Shown: positions 7,109 through 15,070 of the stretch, one piece after another
Layout: every line of letters starts with the position of its first letter
Numbering within the stretch: position 1 is the first letter of the stretch
NCBI GenBank assembly: GCA_001442985.1
Contig: LDYB01000025.1
Span: 1-64,000, forward strand
Direction of reading: 5' to 3'
DNA length: 64,000 bases
From: Armatimonadetes bacterium DC
Lineage (GTDB): Bacteria > Armatimonadota > Fimbriimonadia > Fimbriimonadales > GBS-DC
Position numbers and translations under genes: made by a program
Notes under the pieces: model-generated
Told to the model about the DNA's origin: nothing
The model's database searches: none
What the model saw: only the letters and a program-made list of their open reading frames with translations

Positions 7109-9247
7109 ATGAAACGAGAGTTGGTGTTGAGTGGAATGACGCAGATTACACGCGTCGGTTTGCTGTTGTCGATTGCTCTGTTGCCCATTCTGATGTGGGC
7201 GCAGGGTCGCCCCGACATCCTGTGGACAAGAGAGAATGCAGAATTCCGCTCCGCGTCCTTCTCGCCTGATGGTCAAACCCTTGCCCTGAGAAGCGGATTC
7301 GGAATACACCTGTACCAACTGCCTGACTACTCTCTGAAACGCACATTGACGGTTTCCCTCTTCGATACTGCCTATAGAATCCCGCCAGTCTTTTCGCCCG
7401 ATGGGCAGTATGTAGCAGCTGCAGGTTATTGGAGCGATGGCTGGGTCGTCCGCGTGTGGCGCACTTCAGGGGGGCAGCCCGTTCATAGTTTTCCTTATCC
7501 GGGGTCTCCCGACACTTCTCTTAGCGTACGAGCCATAGCGTTTACTCCTGACGGACGCCACCTGCTGGTTTATGTAGTTCAGAGGTCAGGCTCGGGGAGC
7601 ACCGGTAACATTGACACTTGGCGTCTCTCGGACGGGGTCCGGGTTCGGAGCCTTTCGTCCCTACCATACTCTGAACTTGCTGCTTTCTCATCCGATAGTC
7701 AATACCTGGGCGTTGCGGGGTATGGTGGAGCCAGCGTGCGGCGCGTTTCTGACGGCACTCTTGTCCGTTCGTGGGACTTCGAGAGTAGATTTACAGCTCT
7801 TTGCATTACACTCTCGCCTGACGGACGAGAGATGGCAGTAGGTGGTTACATAACGCCTTCGAGTTACTCACAACCACAACGGGGTATTATTTACGTTTTT
7901 CGAATACCCACAGGGGGGGTTCTGCAGTTCGACCACACCTCCGACCACCCCTACGCAGGGGTCACTTCTGTCGCTTACTCGCCGAGCGGGGTGCTTGCGT
8001 CCGCGGGATATTATGCATCCTCGTATGATAACCCCACAATAACCGTGCGCATTTGGGACACAGGAAGAACCCTCAACCTCGGCTCTGCTTCTGGGTCTAC
8101 TGTTGCGTTCGTAAGCTTCGCACACGACGGTCAGAGTCTGGTAACCTGTTCTAGATATGGCGCCCAGATATGGCGATTGTCTGACCTCACGCTTGTGCAC
8201 ACTATCGAGAGAGAAGGTTTCAACAATCGCGTCGCTTTTTCTCGTAATGGCGAGCTGATCGTATCATCCAGCAGCAACGAGTCTGTTGTTCGGTTGTGGG
8301 ATGTTGAGAGCGGCGCGCTCCGTTTCGTTCTGGAACACGAAGGGGTTCAGGATGCGGTTCTATCCCCCAACGGTCAGTATTTGGCTTCTGCTTCGAGTTC
8401 ACCAGGATTTATCAAGCTCTGGCGCACAGCGGACGGCGCGCTGATTCGCACAATCTTTCCTGGAGGATACCGTATTGCCTTCTCTCCCAACAACCTCTAC
8501 ATAGCGGCAGCCAGCGGCTCGCTGGTCCGATTATGGCGCATCGACGGTCTGCTGGTACGGGCGATGGATATCTCCCCTTTGGTAGAGACTAGTATCGCTT
8601 TTTCGCCCGACGGTCAGCTCCTGCTCGTAGCAGGACGGAGTAGTTCGAGCCCGGCGCAGTACCAAGCACAGATATGGCGCTTGATGGATGGCACGCGAAT
8701 CCGCACCATTCCGCTGGACGCTCACCCGCTTTGCGTCGCCTTCTCGCCTGATGGTCAGTATATGGCTATCGGAGATGATGTTTCGAGGTTCGGGCGCGTG
8801 CATGTGTGGCGGGTGTCAGACGGCGCCCTGTTCCGAACCTTCAGCGCCCATCTGGGCGGAGTTCGGGGGATAGCCTTTTCAGCCGATGGGCGCTACCTGA
8901 TTTCAGGAAGCGCTGACGCCACCATCAGCATCTCGCAGCTTGCTGACGGCGCGCTGATGCAAATCTACGATCAGGACACCGCCTCAGGCATCGCCTCACT
9001 GGCGGCTGCCGCCACCCACGATAGGCTCTTTGCTTATACCCGCGACGACGGCACTCTCGTGGTAGCGCGCTATCGGATATGGGGCGATGTGGACGGCGAC
9101 GGCTGTGTGAGCGATAGCGACCTTGCACAAATCCTGTTCGCCTTTGGGCAGACAGTGGAGGACGCCCCTGAAGACATCAGTCGGGATGGAGTGGTTGATG
9201 ACTTGGACCTGATTCTCGTGCTGGTGTATTTCGGCAGCGGGTGTTAA
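7109..9247 (+). CDS. Secreted WD40 beta-propeller protein with dockerin-like tail
   Basis: 712 residues. ATG at 7109 follows GGAGG at 7096-7100. A signal peptide is seen (hydrophobic LLLSIALLPILMWAQ, cleavage after about residue 32). The body has many WD40-type blades with the motif FSPDGQ...A..........VRLWR, repeated about ten or more times (for example FSPDGQYVAAAG, FSPDGQYMAIGD, FSADGRYLISGS). The C-terminal 55 residues hold two dockerin-like calcium loops, GDVDGDGCVSDSDL and ISRDGVVDDLDL. The protein is exported and probably works in extracellular protein-protein contacts; whether a cohesin partner exists is not visible here. It is a single-gene unit with its own promoter and a downstream hairpin, between two repeat blocks. 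Confidence 0.85.
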   Translation: MKRELVLSGMTQITRVGLLLSIALLPILMWAQGRPDILWTRENAEFRSASFSPDGQTLALRSGFGIHLYQLPDYSLKRTLTVSLFDTAYRIPPVFSPDGQYVAAAGYWSDGWVVRVWRTSGGQPVHSFPYPGSPDTSLSVRAIAFTPDGRHLLVYVVQRSGSGSTGNIDTWRLSDGVRVRSLSSLPYSELAAFSSDSQYLGVAGYGGASVRRVSDGTLVRSWDFESRFTALCITLSPDGREMAVGGYITPSSYSQPQRGIIYVFRIPTGGVLQFDHTSDHPYAGVTSVAYSPSGVLASAGYYASSYDNPTITVRIWDTGRTLNLGSASGSTVAFVSFAHDGQSLVTCSRYGAQIWRLSDLTLVHTIEREGFNNRVAFSRNGELIVSSSSNESVVRLWDVESGALRFVLEHEGVQDAVLSPNGQYLASASSSPGFIKLWRTADGALIRTIFPGGYRIAFSPNNLYIAAASGSLVRLWRIDGLLVRAMDISPLVETSIAFSPDGQLLLVAGRSSSSPAQYQAQIWRLMDGTRIRTIPLDAHPLCVAFSPDGQYMAIGDDVSRFGRVHVWRVSDGALFRTFSAHLGGVRGIAFSADGRYLISGSADATISISQLADGALMQIYDQDTASGIASLAAAATHDRLFAYTRDDGTLVVARYRIWGDVDGDGCVSDSDLAQILFAFGQTVEDAPEDISRDGVVDDLDLILVLVYFGSGC

Positions 9248-9272
9248 CGCCTTTGCGCTGAGATGACAGCGT

Positions 9273-9323
9273 AGCCCCTGCTCCCGCATGCGGGAGCAGG
9301 GGCTTGAAAGGGTAGGTTTTTTT
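9273..9323 (+). terminator. Strong hairpin after the WD40 gene
   Basis: 14-bp perfect stem AGCCCCTGCTCCCG (9273-9286), loop CATG, and its complement (9291-9304). It is followed, after 12 nt, by seven T (9317-9323). The distance between stem and T-run is longer than in a classical terminator. The sequence after the stem resembles the IS terminal repeat. Confidence 0.55.
9303..9322 (+). repeat. Solitary sequence similar to the IS terminal repeat
   Basis: CTTGAAAGGGTAGGTTTTTT against CTTAAAGGGGTAGGTTTTTT of the IS at 5401. No transposase or second end is nearby. Confidence 0.5.
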
Positions 9324-9441
9324 GAGAGGGGCGCCGTCTCATGCGTTCCTGAAGTGTGTTGGGGCACGCCTCCGCCCTGACGGCTGAAGCCGTTCCTATA
9401 ATACCAATCTGCTGGTCATAGTTCGTAAAACGGCGGTTTAG

Positions 9442-9493
9442 GGAGTGCGGAAGCTCCGCTTCCGCGCTTGCTGAAGCTGCGCTTCAGCACTCC
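9442..9493. repeat. Y-shaped palindrome (three-way junction)
   Basis: Outer stem GGAGTG (9442-9447) with CACTCC (9488-9493). Inside are two perfect hairpins: GCGGAAGC-TCC-GCTTCCGC (9447-9465) and GCTGAAGC-TGC-GCTTCAGC (9470-9488). It looks like a cloverleaf-type interspersed repeat. Confidence 0.7.
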
Positions 9494-9580
9494 ATAATAG
9501 CAGACCGCAGGCAACAACACGCATCTGCAGGGGTGCGCGAGTCATTTGCGAAGTCTGACCCGCCGATTGGTATAAGACGA

Positions 9581-9648
9581 AGCCGACCTGCGTCGGCTCA
9601 GCCCCCAAACCCCCGTAAACGGGGGTTGATAGCCAGCGCAGGCTGGCT
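9581..9648. repeat. Three consecutive hairpins
   Basis: AGCCGACCTGCGTCGGCT (9581-9598), AACCCCCGT-AA-ACGGGGGTT (9608-9627) and AGCCAGC-GCAG-GCTGGCT (9631-9648). No T-run follows the first two; the last is followed by TTGTTTGTT. Likely a REP-type intergenic repeat. Confidence 0.6.
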
Positions 9649-9660
9649 TTGTTTGTTAGG

Positions 9661-9886
9661 AACGGCTTCAGCTGCTCTGTTGCAAAGATGCCCGATGGAA
9701 CCCACGATGCCCCCCTCCTTCAGGTTCCCCCCGCAAGCGAGGGGAACCGGGGCGAGGGCTTCCGTGTGTCTGTATCGGTCAGCACGAGGCAGGGTTCGGT
9801 TCCCCCTGCTTCGCAAGGGGAACCTCACGGAGGGGGTCTGGGAAGGCTTACGCTCCTATCCTTGCAACAGAGCAGCTTCAGCCGTC
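9661..9886 (+). repeat. MITE-like repeat, copy B (uninterrupted)
   Basis: About 226 bp with imperfect terminal inverted repeats. The left end reads ACGGCTTCAGCTGCTCTG, the right end in reverse complement ACGGCTGAAGCTGCTCTG, both continuing TTGCAA. Inside are two hairpin blocks with GGTTCCCC...GGGGAACC (about 9723-9748 and 9797-9824), separated by about 47 nt. Copy A at 5337-7017 is the same unit in the opposite orientation, interrupted by the IS. There is no ORF of its own, so mobility would need a transposase in trans. Confidence 0.65.
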
Positions 9887-9892
9887 GCTCTT

Positions 9893-9981
9893 TCAGGGGG
9901 CATCGTGGGTTCCAGAAGGTATCTTTGCAACAGAGCGGCTTCACCCGTCCTGCTCAGAGGTGATTTTCTGAACATCCTCGC
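9893..9981 (+). repeat. Partial third copy of the MITE-like repeat
   Basis: Matches the right end of copy A, including TTGCAACAGAGCGGCTTCA and sequence beyond it up to GAACATCCTCGCC, which also occurs at 7038-7050. It lacks the hairpin block. Confidence 0.55.
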
Positions 9982-10006
9982 CCTGCCCTGACTTCTCTGT
10001 TTTGGG

Positions 10007-10012
10007 TATAAT
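10007..10012 (+). promoter_or_regulatory. -10 box of the DUF4190-like gene
   Basis: TATAAT in the context TTGGGTATAATC, 20 nt before ATG 10033. No convincing -35 box. Confidence 0.55.
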
Positions 10013-10032
10013 CTCGCACGAGGGGGACGGAA

Positions 10033-10341
10033 ATGGCGGTTGTGTCGCTGGTGCTGGGAATTGTGGCGCTCATATCGCTGCTGACGGGCTACTTTGCTCC
10101 GTTCTGCATTCCGCTGCCGCTGGTGCTGGGGGTGGTGGCGTGGGTGCTGGGCAAAAACGCGCTCACCGAGATTGAGGCAGGTCAGGGCAACCCGAGCGAG
10201 AAAGGGATTGCCCAGGCGGGGATGATTATGGGGATTATCTCCGTCGTTCTGAGCGTGCTGGGGTTCTGTTGCCTCACGGCGGGCATACTCGGTTTTCTGG
10301 GCTTGAGCGCCTACTTCGGGAACGGGGCGCCCTGGTGGTAA
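10033..10341 (+). CDS. Small membrane protein, DUF4190-like
   Basis: 102 residues with two long hydrophobic segments: VVSLVLGIVALISLLTGYFAPF near the N-terminus and AGMIMGIISVVLSVLGFCC in the second half. Between them lies the cytoplasmic-type loop GKNALTEIEAGQGNPSEKG. This arrangement is typical of the DUF4190 family, whose function is unknown. It has an upstream purine-rich AGGGGGACGG. The next gene starts 11 nt after its stop and may be read through or from its own -10 box. Confidence 0.75.
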   Translation: MAVVSLVLGIVALISLLTGYFAPFCIPLPLVLGVVAWVLGKNALTEIEAGQGNPSEKGIAQAGMIMGIISVVLSVLGFCCLTAGILGFLGLSAYFGNGAPWW

Positions 10342-10344
10342 AAT
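10339..10344 (+). promoter_or_regulatory. -10 box for a leaderless reductase transcript
   Basis: TAAAAT overlapping the stop codon of the upstream gene, seven nt before GTG 10352. No Shine-Dalgarno is present upstream of that GTG. Confidence 0.45.
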
Positions 10345-10351
10345 TATCCCC

Positions 10352-11350
10352 GTGAACGAGGCACTGTACGACATCACGATTATCGGTGGCGGACCCGTGG
10401 GGCTGTTCGGCGCGTTTTATGCGGGTCTGCGCGGCATGAAGACCAAAATCATCGACAGCCTGCCCCAGCTGGGCGGGCAGCTGACCGCGCTCTATCCCGA
10501 AAAATATATTTACGATATGCCGGGCTTTCCCGAAGTGTTAGCCAAAGACCTCGCCGAGCAAATGATTCGGCAGGCGATGCGCTTCAAGCCCACCGTTTGC
10601 CTTGAAGAGCGCGCCGAGCATCTCACCCGGCGGGATGATTACTGGATCATCACCACCAATAAGGGGGTAGAGCATGCCACGCGCACGGTGGTTATCTGTG
10701 CAGGCGCGGGCGCCTTCACACCGCGCAAGCTGAACGCCGAGGGAGTGGAAGCGTTTGAGGGTAAAGGGGTGTATTACGGCGTGCGCGACAAAGCCCAGTT
10801 TGAGGGCAAGCGCCTGCTGATTGTGGGCGGTGGCGACTCGGCGGTAGACTGGGCGCTGAATCTCTACCCGATTGCCCGCGAGGTGGTACTGATTCACCGC
10901 CGTGACGAGTTCCGGGCGCACGAGCAGAGCGTCGCCCAGTTGCGCCAGTCGCCTGTGCGGATTCTAACCCCCTACGAACTGCGTCGTGTGGAAGGCAACG
11001 GCAGGCTGGAACGCGCCGTTATCTTCCACAACAAAACGCAGGAAGAAGTAGAGCTGCCCGTGGACGCCGTAATTCTCAATCTGGGCTTTGTGGCGAGCCT
11101 GGGACCCATCAAAACCTGGGGGCTGGAGCTGGAGGGCAACGCCATCAGGGTAGACCACCTGATGCGCACGAACCTGCCGGGCGTCTACGCAGCGGGTGAT
11201 GTGTGTACCTACGAGGGCAAACTCAAGCTGATTGCCACGGGCGTCGGCGAGGTGTGTATCGCGGTGAACCACGCGAAGCACACCATAGACCCCAGCGCGA
11301 AGATGTTCCCCGGCCACAGCAGCGACATGACTTTACCTGCGCTGGAGTAG
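10352..11350 (+). CDS. Ferredoxin--NADP+ reductase type 2 (TrxR-like)
   Basis: 332 residues, the usual length of the YumC-type flavoprotein. The FAD-binding motif ITIIGGGPVGLFGAFYAG is at residues 8-25, followed by PQLGGQLTALYPEKYIYDMPGFP, diagnostic for this family. The NADPH-binding motif is IVGGGDSAVDWALNL, and the C-terminal FAD contact is GVYAAGDVC. The CxxC of true thioredoxin reductases is absent, which supports ferredoxin reduction. It transfers electrons between NADPH and ferredoxin in the cytoplasm. GTG start, with a -10 box 7 nt upstream and no Shine-Dalgarno. Confidence 0.93.
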   Translation: MNEALYDITIIGGGPVGLFGAFYAGLRGMKTKIIDSLPQLGGQLTALYPEKYIYDMPGFPEVLAKDLAEQMIRQAMRFKPTVCLEERAEHLTRRDDYWIITTNKGVEHATRTVVICAGAGAFTPRKLNAEGVEAFEGKGVYYGVRDKAQFEGKRLLIVGGGDSAVDWALNLYPIAREVVLIHRRDEFRAHEQSVAQLRQSPVRILTPYELRRVEGNGRLERAVIFHNKTQEEVELPVDAVILNLGFVASLGPIKTWGLELEGNAIRVDHLMRTNLPGVYAAGDVCTYEGKLKLIATGVGEVCIAVNHAKHTIDPSAKMFPGHSSDMTLPALE

Positions 11351-11359
11351 GAAGTACCC

Positions 11360-11390
11360 TTGCAATTCCAAAGGGGGTTTAGGGTATAAT
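11360..11390 (+). promoter_or_regulatory. Promoter of tRNA-Ala
   Basis: TTGCAA at 11360-11365, a 19-nt spacer and a perfect TATAAT at 11385-11390, 11 nt before the mature tRNA 5' end. Confidence 0.6.
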
Positions 11391-11401
11391 AACCCCTGCG
11401 T

Positions 11402-11477
<76 letters not shown>

Positions 11478-11484
11478 AATTTTT

Positions 11485-12915
11485 TTATGCCCCGATCAGC
11501 CGCTTGAGGATGTGATGCCCCTCTTCTGCCAGGTGGCGCGCCGCGTCGGGCGTTTGCGCTTCGGCGTAGATGCGCACCACAGGCTCCGTGCCCGACGCCC
11601 GCAACAGCAGCCATGTGCCGTCTTCCAGAATGTGCTTGATGCCGTCCAGCGTATCGCGTTTGGCAACGGGCACATCCAGCACGCGCTCCAGCGTCAGGTC
11701 TTTGAGCCGCTCGCGCAGTTCAGGCATCTGCGAACGCTCGAAGTGGGCGTCGATGCGGTGATAGAAGTAGGGTCCCGTGATTTCAAACACCGATTCCACC
11801 AGCTCGGAGAGCGATTTGCCTGAGGTCGCCATCGCCTCCAGCAGGAGCATGCCCATCATCACGCCGTCGCGCTCCACCATGTAGCGCGTGATGCCGATGC
11901 CGCCGCTCTCTTCGCCGCCCATCAGGATATCTTCCTGAAGCATCTTCTCCACGATGAACTTGAAGCCAATTGGCGTGACGGACAGGGGCAGCCCGTAATG
12001 CTCGCAGAGGCGGTCAATCATCTGGCTGACGGAGAAAGTTTTCACCACGCCGCCCCGCCAGCCGCGGCGTTCCACAAGGTGGCGGAGCGTGATGGCGAAA
12101 ATGCGATGGCTGTCCACGAAATTGCCGTGTTCGTCCACTGCGCCCACGCGGTCGCCGTCGCCGTCGATCGCGATTCCGATATGCGCTTTCAGGTGGCGCA
12201 CGGCGTGAATCAGTTCTTTGAGGTTATCGGCAATCGGTTCGGGGTTCACGCCCCCAAAATAGGGGTTGCGCTCTTCGCGCAGAGCGTGGACCTCAATCCC
12301 CAATCGGGAGATGAGCGACTTGAGGTAGCCAGCGCCGGAGCCGTGCATCGCATCGGTCACCACGCGGAATGGCGCTTCATGCAGTTCGTCGATACGGATG
12401 AATTGATGCACATGCTCCAGATAATCGGGCACAGGGTCCATGGTTCGGATGAACGTTCGCGTTTCAACGGGTTCGGTATAGCGGGTGTAATCTGCCATCA
12501 GGTCGTTGAGGTGCTTTTCGATATTGGCGGTAATATCGGTCAGCGCCGCGCCGCCGTAGTGGGGTTTGAACTTGATGCCGTGAAAGATGGGCGGGTTGTG
12601 GCTGGCGGTGAACATCACCGCGCCCTGAAGGTGGTTTTTAATCACGCCATATGCCGCGGCGGGCGAGGAAACGGGCTTTGGCGTCAGCCACACGGGGAAG
12701 CCGTGATGGCTCAGCACTTCTGCCGCCGCCTGCGCAAATACCTCCGATTGCGCCCGACAGTCGTAGGCGACCAGCACGCCCTCGCCGGGCGGACGCGCGT
12801 CCAGCAGGTGTCGGGCAATCGCATGGGTTACAAGACGCACATTCGCAACGGTGAAATCGTCGGCAATTACGCCACGCCAGCCTTCCGTACCGAACTTAAT
12901 CTGTGGAACGCCCAT
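11485..12915 (-). CDS. Phosphoglucomutase/phosphomannomutase family protein
   Basis: 476 residues with all four signatures of the alpha-D-phosphohexomutase superfamily: active-site loop FTASHNP with the phosphoserine, metal loop DGDGDRVGA, sugar-binding GGEESGG, and phosphate-binding RASGTEP near the C-terminus. It interconverts hexose 1- and 6-phosphates and could feed the nucleotide sugars used by the glycan genes at the other end of the window. It lies 4 nt after the TsaC gene in the same direction, so an operon folB-tsaC-mutase is likely. Preference for glucose or mannose cannot be told. Confidence 0.92.
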   Translation of the reverse strand: MGVPQIKFGTEGWRGVIADDFTVANVRLVTHAIARHLLDARPPGEGVLVAYDCRAQSEVFAQAAAEVLSHHGFPVWLTPKPVSSPAAAYGVIKNHLQGAVMFTASHNPPIFHGIKFKPHYGGAALTDITANIEKHLNDLMADYTRYTEPVETRTFIRTMDPVPDYLEHVHQFIRIDELHEAPFRVVTDAMHGSGAGYLKSLISRLGIEVHALREERNPYFGGVNPEPIADNLKELIHAVRHLKAHIGIAIDGDGDRVGAVDEHGNFVDSHRIFAITLRHLVERRGWRGGVVKTFSVSQMIDRLCEHYGLPLSVTPIGFKFIVEKMLQEDILMGGEESGGIGITRYMVERDGVMMGMLLLEAMATSGKSLSELVESVFEITGPYFYHRIDAHFERSQMPELRERLKDLTLERVLDVPVAKRDTLDGIKHILEDGTWLLLRASGTEPVVRIYAEAQTPDAARHLAEEGHHILKRLIGA

Positions 12916-12919
12916 AGCC

Positions 12920-13951
12920 CTAAGAGTTTACCTCATGCGCGGCGCGCTCAAGGCGGTCGCGTAGCGCCCGCGCCAGTCCCTCGGCGGGGGGCAGGGGACA
13001 GAGGATCGCATGCACCTGCTTCGATTCGAGCCAGCGCAGTCCCTCAAAGAGCCGCCGCGCCAGCGTGTCCCAGTCGCCCCAGGGACCCCAGTTGAAGCGC
13101 ACCACGCGCGGGTCGTCGGGCGTGAGCCAGCCTTCGGGAATCATCACGCCGACAATCGCATACTGGGTCAGGGCGTCTTTCACGGCGCCGAACAGCGTGT
13201 TGGGGTCGGGCGCGGTCAGCAACACGGGCACGCGAGGCGCGTAGTGGCGTGGCGCCGTGCCCGGCGAGGGCAACGGCGTGCCCTCGGCAGGGCGCTCGCC
13301 GAAGACACGCACCGTCCCAATCACCGACTCAATCGCCTCCAGCGGGATGCCTCCGGGGCGCAACAGCGTGGGCGGCTGGGTGGTCAGGTCTACAATCGTC
13401 GATTCCACGCCGACAGGGGTCTCGCCGCCGTCCAGCACCATCTCAATCTCGCCAGCGAGGTCGTCCAGCACATGGTCGGCATTCGTGGGGCTGGGGCGCC
13501 CGAAGCGGTTCGCGCTGGGCGCGGCAATCGGCGTCTGGCTATACTCGATCAACGCGCGGGCTACCGGGTGAACAGGCATCCGCACCGCCACCGTGTCGCG
13601 CCCTGCCGTGATAATATCGGAAACCCATTCCGAGCGCGGCAAAATCAGCGTCAGTGGACCGGGCATGAAGGCGTCTATCAGCGCTTCGGCGAGGGGCGGA
13701 ATCTCGCGCACCAGCAGGCGCATCTGATTACGGTTGATCACATGCACAATCAGGGGGTCCCACGCAGGACGGCGCTTTACCTCATAGATGCGTCGCACAG
13801 CGAGGGGGTTCAGCGCGTCCGCGCCCAAGCCGTACACGGTCTCGGTGGGGAACGCCACCAGCCCGCCCGCGCGGATGACCGCCGCCGCCTGCCGAATGAG
13901 CGGCTCATCGTGTGCTGGGTCGCCCGTCAAAATCAGCCGCTGTGTGAGCAT
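12920..13951 (-). CDS. tsaC: L-threonylcarbamoyladenylate synthase (Sua5/TsaC)
   Basis: 343 residues. The N-terminal YrdC domain shows GGLVAFPTETVYGLGADA, KRRPAWDPLIVHV and the SANRFGRPSPT region. The extra 130 residues at the end are the Sua5 domain, so this is the long form. It makes threonylcarbamoyl-AMP from Thr, bicarbonate and ATP for the t6A37 modification of ANN-decoding tRNAs. ATG 13951 follows the folB stop (TGAGATG) and has GGGAG upstream. An earlier ATG at 13984 would overlap folB by 32 nt and is less likely. Confidence 0.93.
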   Translation of the reverse strand: MLTQRLILTGDPAHDEPLIRQAAAVIRAGGLVAFPTETVYGLGADALNPLAVRRIYEVKRRPAWDPLIVHVINRNQMRLLVREIPPLAEALIDAFMPGPLTLILPRSEWVSDIITAGRDTVAVRMPVHPVARALIEYSQTPIAAPSANRFGRPSPTNADHVLDDLAGEIEMVLDGGETPVGVESTIVDLTTQPPTLLRPGGIPLEAIESVIGTVRVFGERPAEGTPLPSPGTAPRHYAPRVPVLLTAPDPNTLFGAVKDALTQYAIVGVMIPEGWLTPDDPRVVRFNWGPWGDWDTLARRLFEGLRWLESKQVHAILCPLPPAEGLARALRDRLERAAHEVNS

Positions 13952-13952
13952 C

Positions 13953-14315
13953 TCACCGCTCCCGTGCAATTCGGACTCCGGCATTTTCCATCACGGTTCC
14001 CGCGGGGGGCAGGCGTTTGCGCAGGGTTAACTCCACGCGCTGCACCGGGGGAAAGGTTTCCAGAATCTCCCGACATAGCCGTTCGGCAAGCGCCTCCATC
14101 AGGCGGTATCGCGTGCCCGTGCCAATCGCAACGATGCGCTGGGCGACTTCGGCGTAGTTCACCGTATGCTCCAGCTGGTCAGTGCGCCCCGCCTGGCTCA
14201 AATCCAGCTCCAGCACCACATCCACGCGATAGCGATGTCCTATTGCCTGCTCCTCGTCGGGGACGCCGTGATAACCATAGAACTCGATTCCTTCCAGCAG
14301 AATCTGGTCGGGCAT
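13953..14315 (-). CDS. folB: Dihydroneopterin aldolase
   Basis: 120 residues, the standard length. Motifs are FYGYHGVPDEEQAIG (substrate pocket), HTVNYAEVAQRI and LMEALAERLC, the last containing the conserved Glu. It acts in folate synthesis, turning dihydroneopterin into 6-hydroxymethyl-dihydropterin. The start is placed at ATG 14315, because the longer reading from 14336 runs through a TATACT -10 box at 14325-14330, nine nt upstream of this ATG. First gene of a probable operon with tsaC and the hexomutase; no other folate gene is nearby. Confidence 0.93.
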   Translation of the reverse strand: MPDQILLEGIEFYGYHGVPDEEQAIGHRYRVDVVLELDLSQAGRTDQLEHTVNYAEVAQRIVAIGTGTRYRLMEALAERLCREILETFPPVQRVELTLRKRLPPAGTVMENAGVRIARER

Positions 14316-14324
14316 CGAGAGGGA

Positions 14325-14330
14325 AGTATA
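14325..14330 (-). promoter_or_regulatory. -10 box for folB operon
   Basis: TATACT on the minus strand in the context GAGGTATACTT, directly after the stop codon of the upstream gene. The nine-nt distance to the ATG implies a leaderless message. Confidence 0.5.
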
Positions 14331-14332
14331 CC

Positions 14333-15070
14333 TCACGCTTGTGGGCGCTGTTGTATCGCCGACGCCAGCACCCCAAAGCCGGGCGCATAGAACACGATTG
14401 GCTCTGTATCGGGTAAGGCAATTCCTGCGGCAGAGACCATCGTCTGCTCCAGCTCCAGCAGGTGAGCGGGCTGAATGCGGTAGGGGATATGTGCCACATG
14501 CCCTGTGTAGAGTTGCCCGCGATGGACGGTGAACAGCGTGTAGCGCTCCACCAGAAAATGCTCCAGAGAGCCTTCAGGCGGAATTGCTGGCTCGCCTTCA
14601 ATCCGATACCGTACTCTGCCGTAGACTTCGGGGGTTCGGTGGCATTCGTAGTGTATCTCCTGCGGCGCGGGCTGGTTCCAGCGGATGCGCGCATAGTAAT
14701 AGGGCAGCCGCCATCGTTGACGCGCCACCCACACCGCCAGCCGATGCGCCGCATCCAGACTGAAAAACCACACGCCGCGCTGTGTGCCATAGCGCACATA
14801 GGTGCGCACATTCGTCTCGCCGAAATCAAACAGGCGGGGGACTGGAGGCAGCCATGTGGGGCGCACCGACTCCATCACAAAGGGAACCCAGCCGACCCAC
14901 GCGCTGCCGTCATAGGTGTCTATCTCCAGCGCGTGCGGAATGAGAGGGCGTAAAACAGCGGGGTTCACGCGCCAGTGAACGAAGAGCAGGTGTCGCCAGC
15001 GCATCGTGAGGGCTGGACGCCATGCGGGGGTCTCTATCGGGGGCAGTGCGTTTCGCCCAGTCGTAGCCAT
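14333..15070 (-). CDS. DUF2071 (YqjF-like) protein
   Basis: 245 residues. The family motifs visible are MRWRHLLFVHWRVNPAVLRPLIP at the start, DGSAWVGWVPF, and ETNVRTYVRYG in the first half. DUF2071 proteins are soluble; their biochemical role is unknown. ATG 15070 has AGGAGG nine nt upstream. Its first 37 nt overlap the end of the preceding thiol-oxidoreductase gene, so the two are co-transcribed and probably coupled. An earlier ATG at 15127 would lie far inside that gene. Confidence 0.85.
   Translation of the reverse strand: MATTGRNALPPIETPAWRPALTMRWRHLLFVHWRVNPAVLRPLIPHALEIDTYDGSAWVGWVPFVMESVRPTWLPPVPRLFDFGETNVRTYVRYGTQRGVWFFSLDAAHRLAVWVARQRWRLPYYYARIRWNQPAPQEIHYECHRTPEVYGRVRYRIEGEPAIPPEGSLEHFLVERYTLFTVHRGQLYTGHVAHIPYRIQPAHLLELEQTMVSAAGIALPDTEPIVFYAPGFGVLASAIQQRPQA

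Larger units (their letters stand above)
9324..9660. other. Gene-free region with palindromic DNA
   Basis: No coding frame is credible. The stretch holds a Y-shaped palindrome (9442-9493) and three consecutive hairpins (9581-9648), listed separately. Around 9379-9394 the palindrome ACGGCTGAAGCCGT resembles the end of the MITE-like repeat. Confidence 0.6.

Noticed and set aside
9661-9981. Possible CRISPR array
   Set aside because: Repeats are few, inverted and irregularly spaced, with no spacers of equal length and no cas genes.
9533-9991. 152-codon open frame
   Set aside because: It translates the MITE-like repeats and hairpins; repeated peptides reflect the DNA repeats.
13010-14416. Plus-strand open frame of 468 codons
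   Set aside because: Antisense to tsaC and folB; Arg/Pro/His-rich shadow translation.
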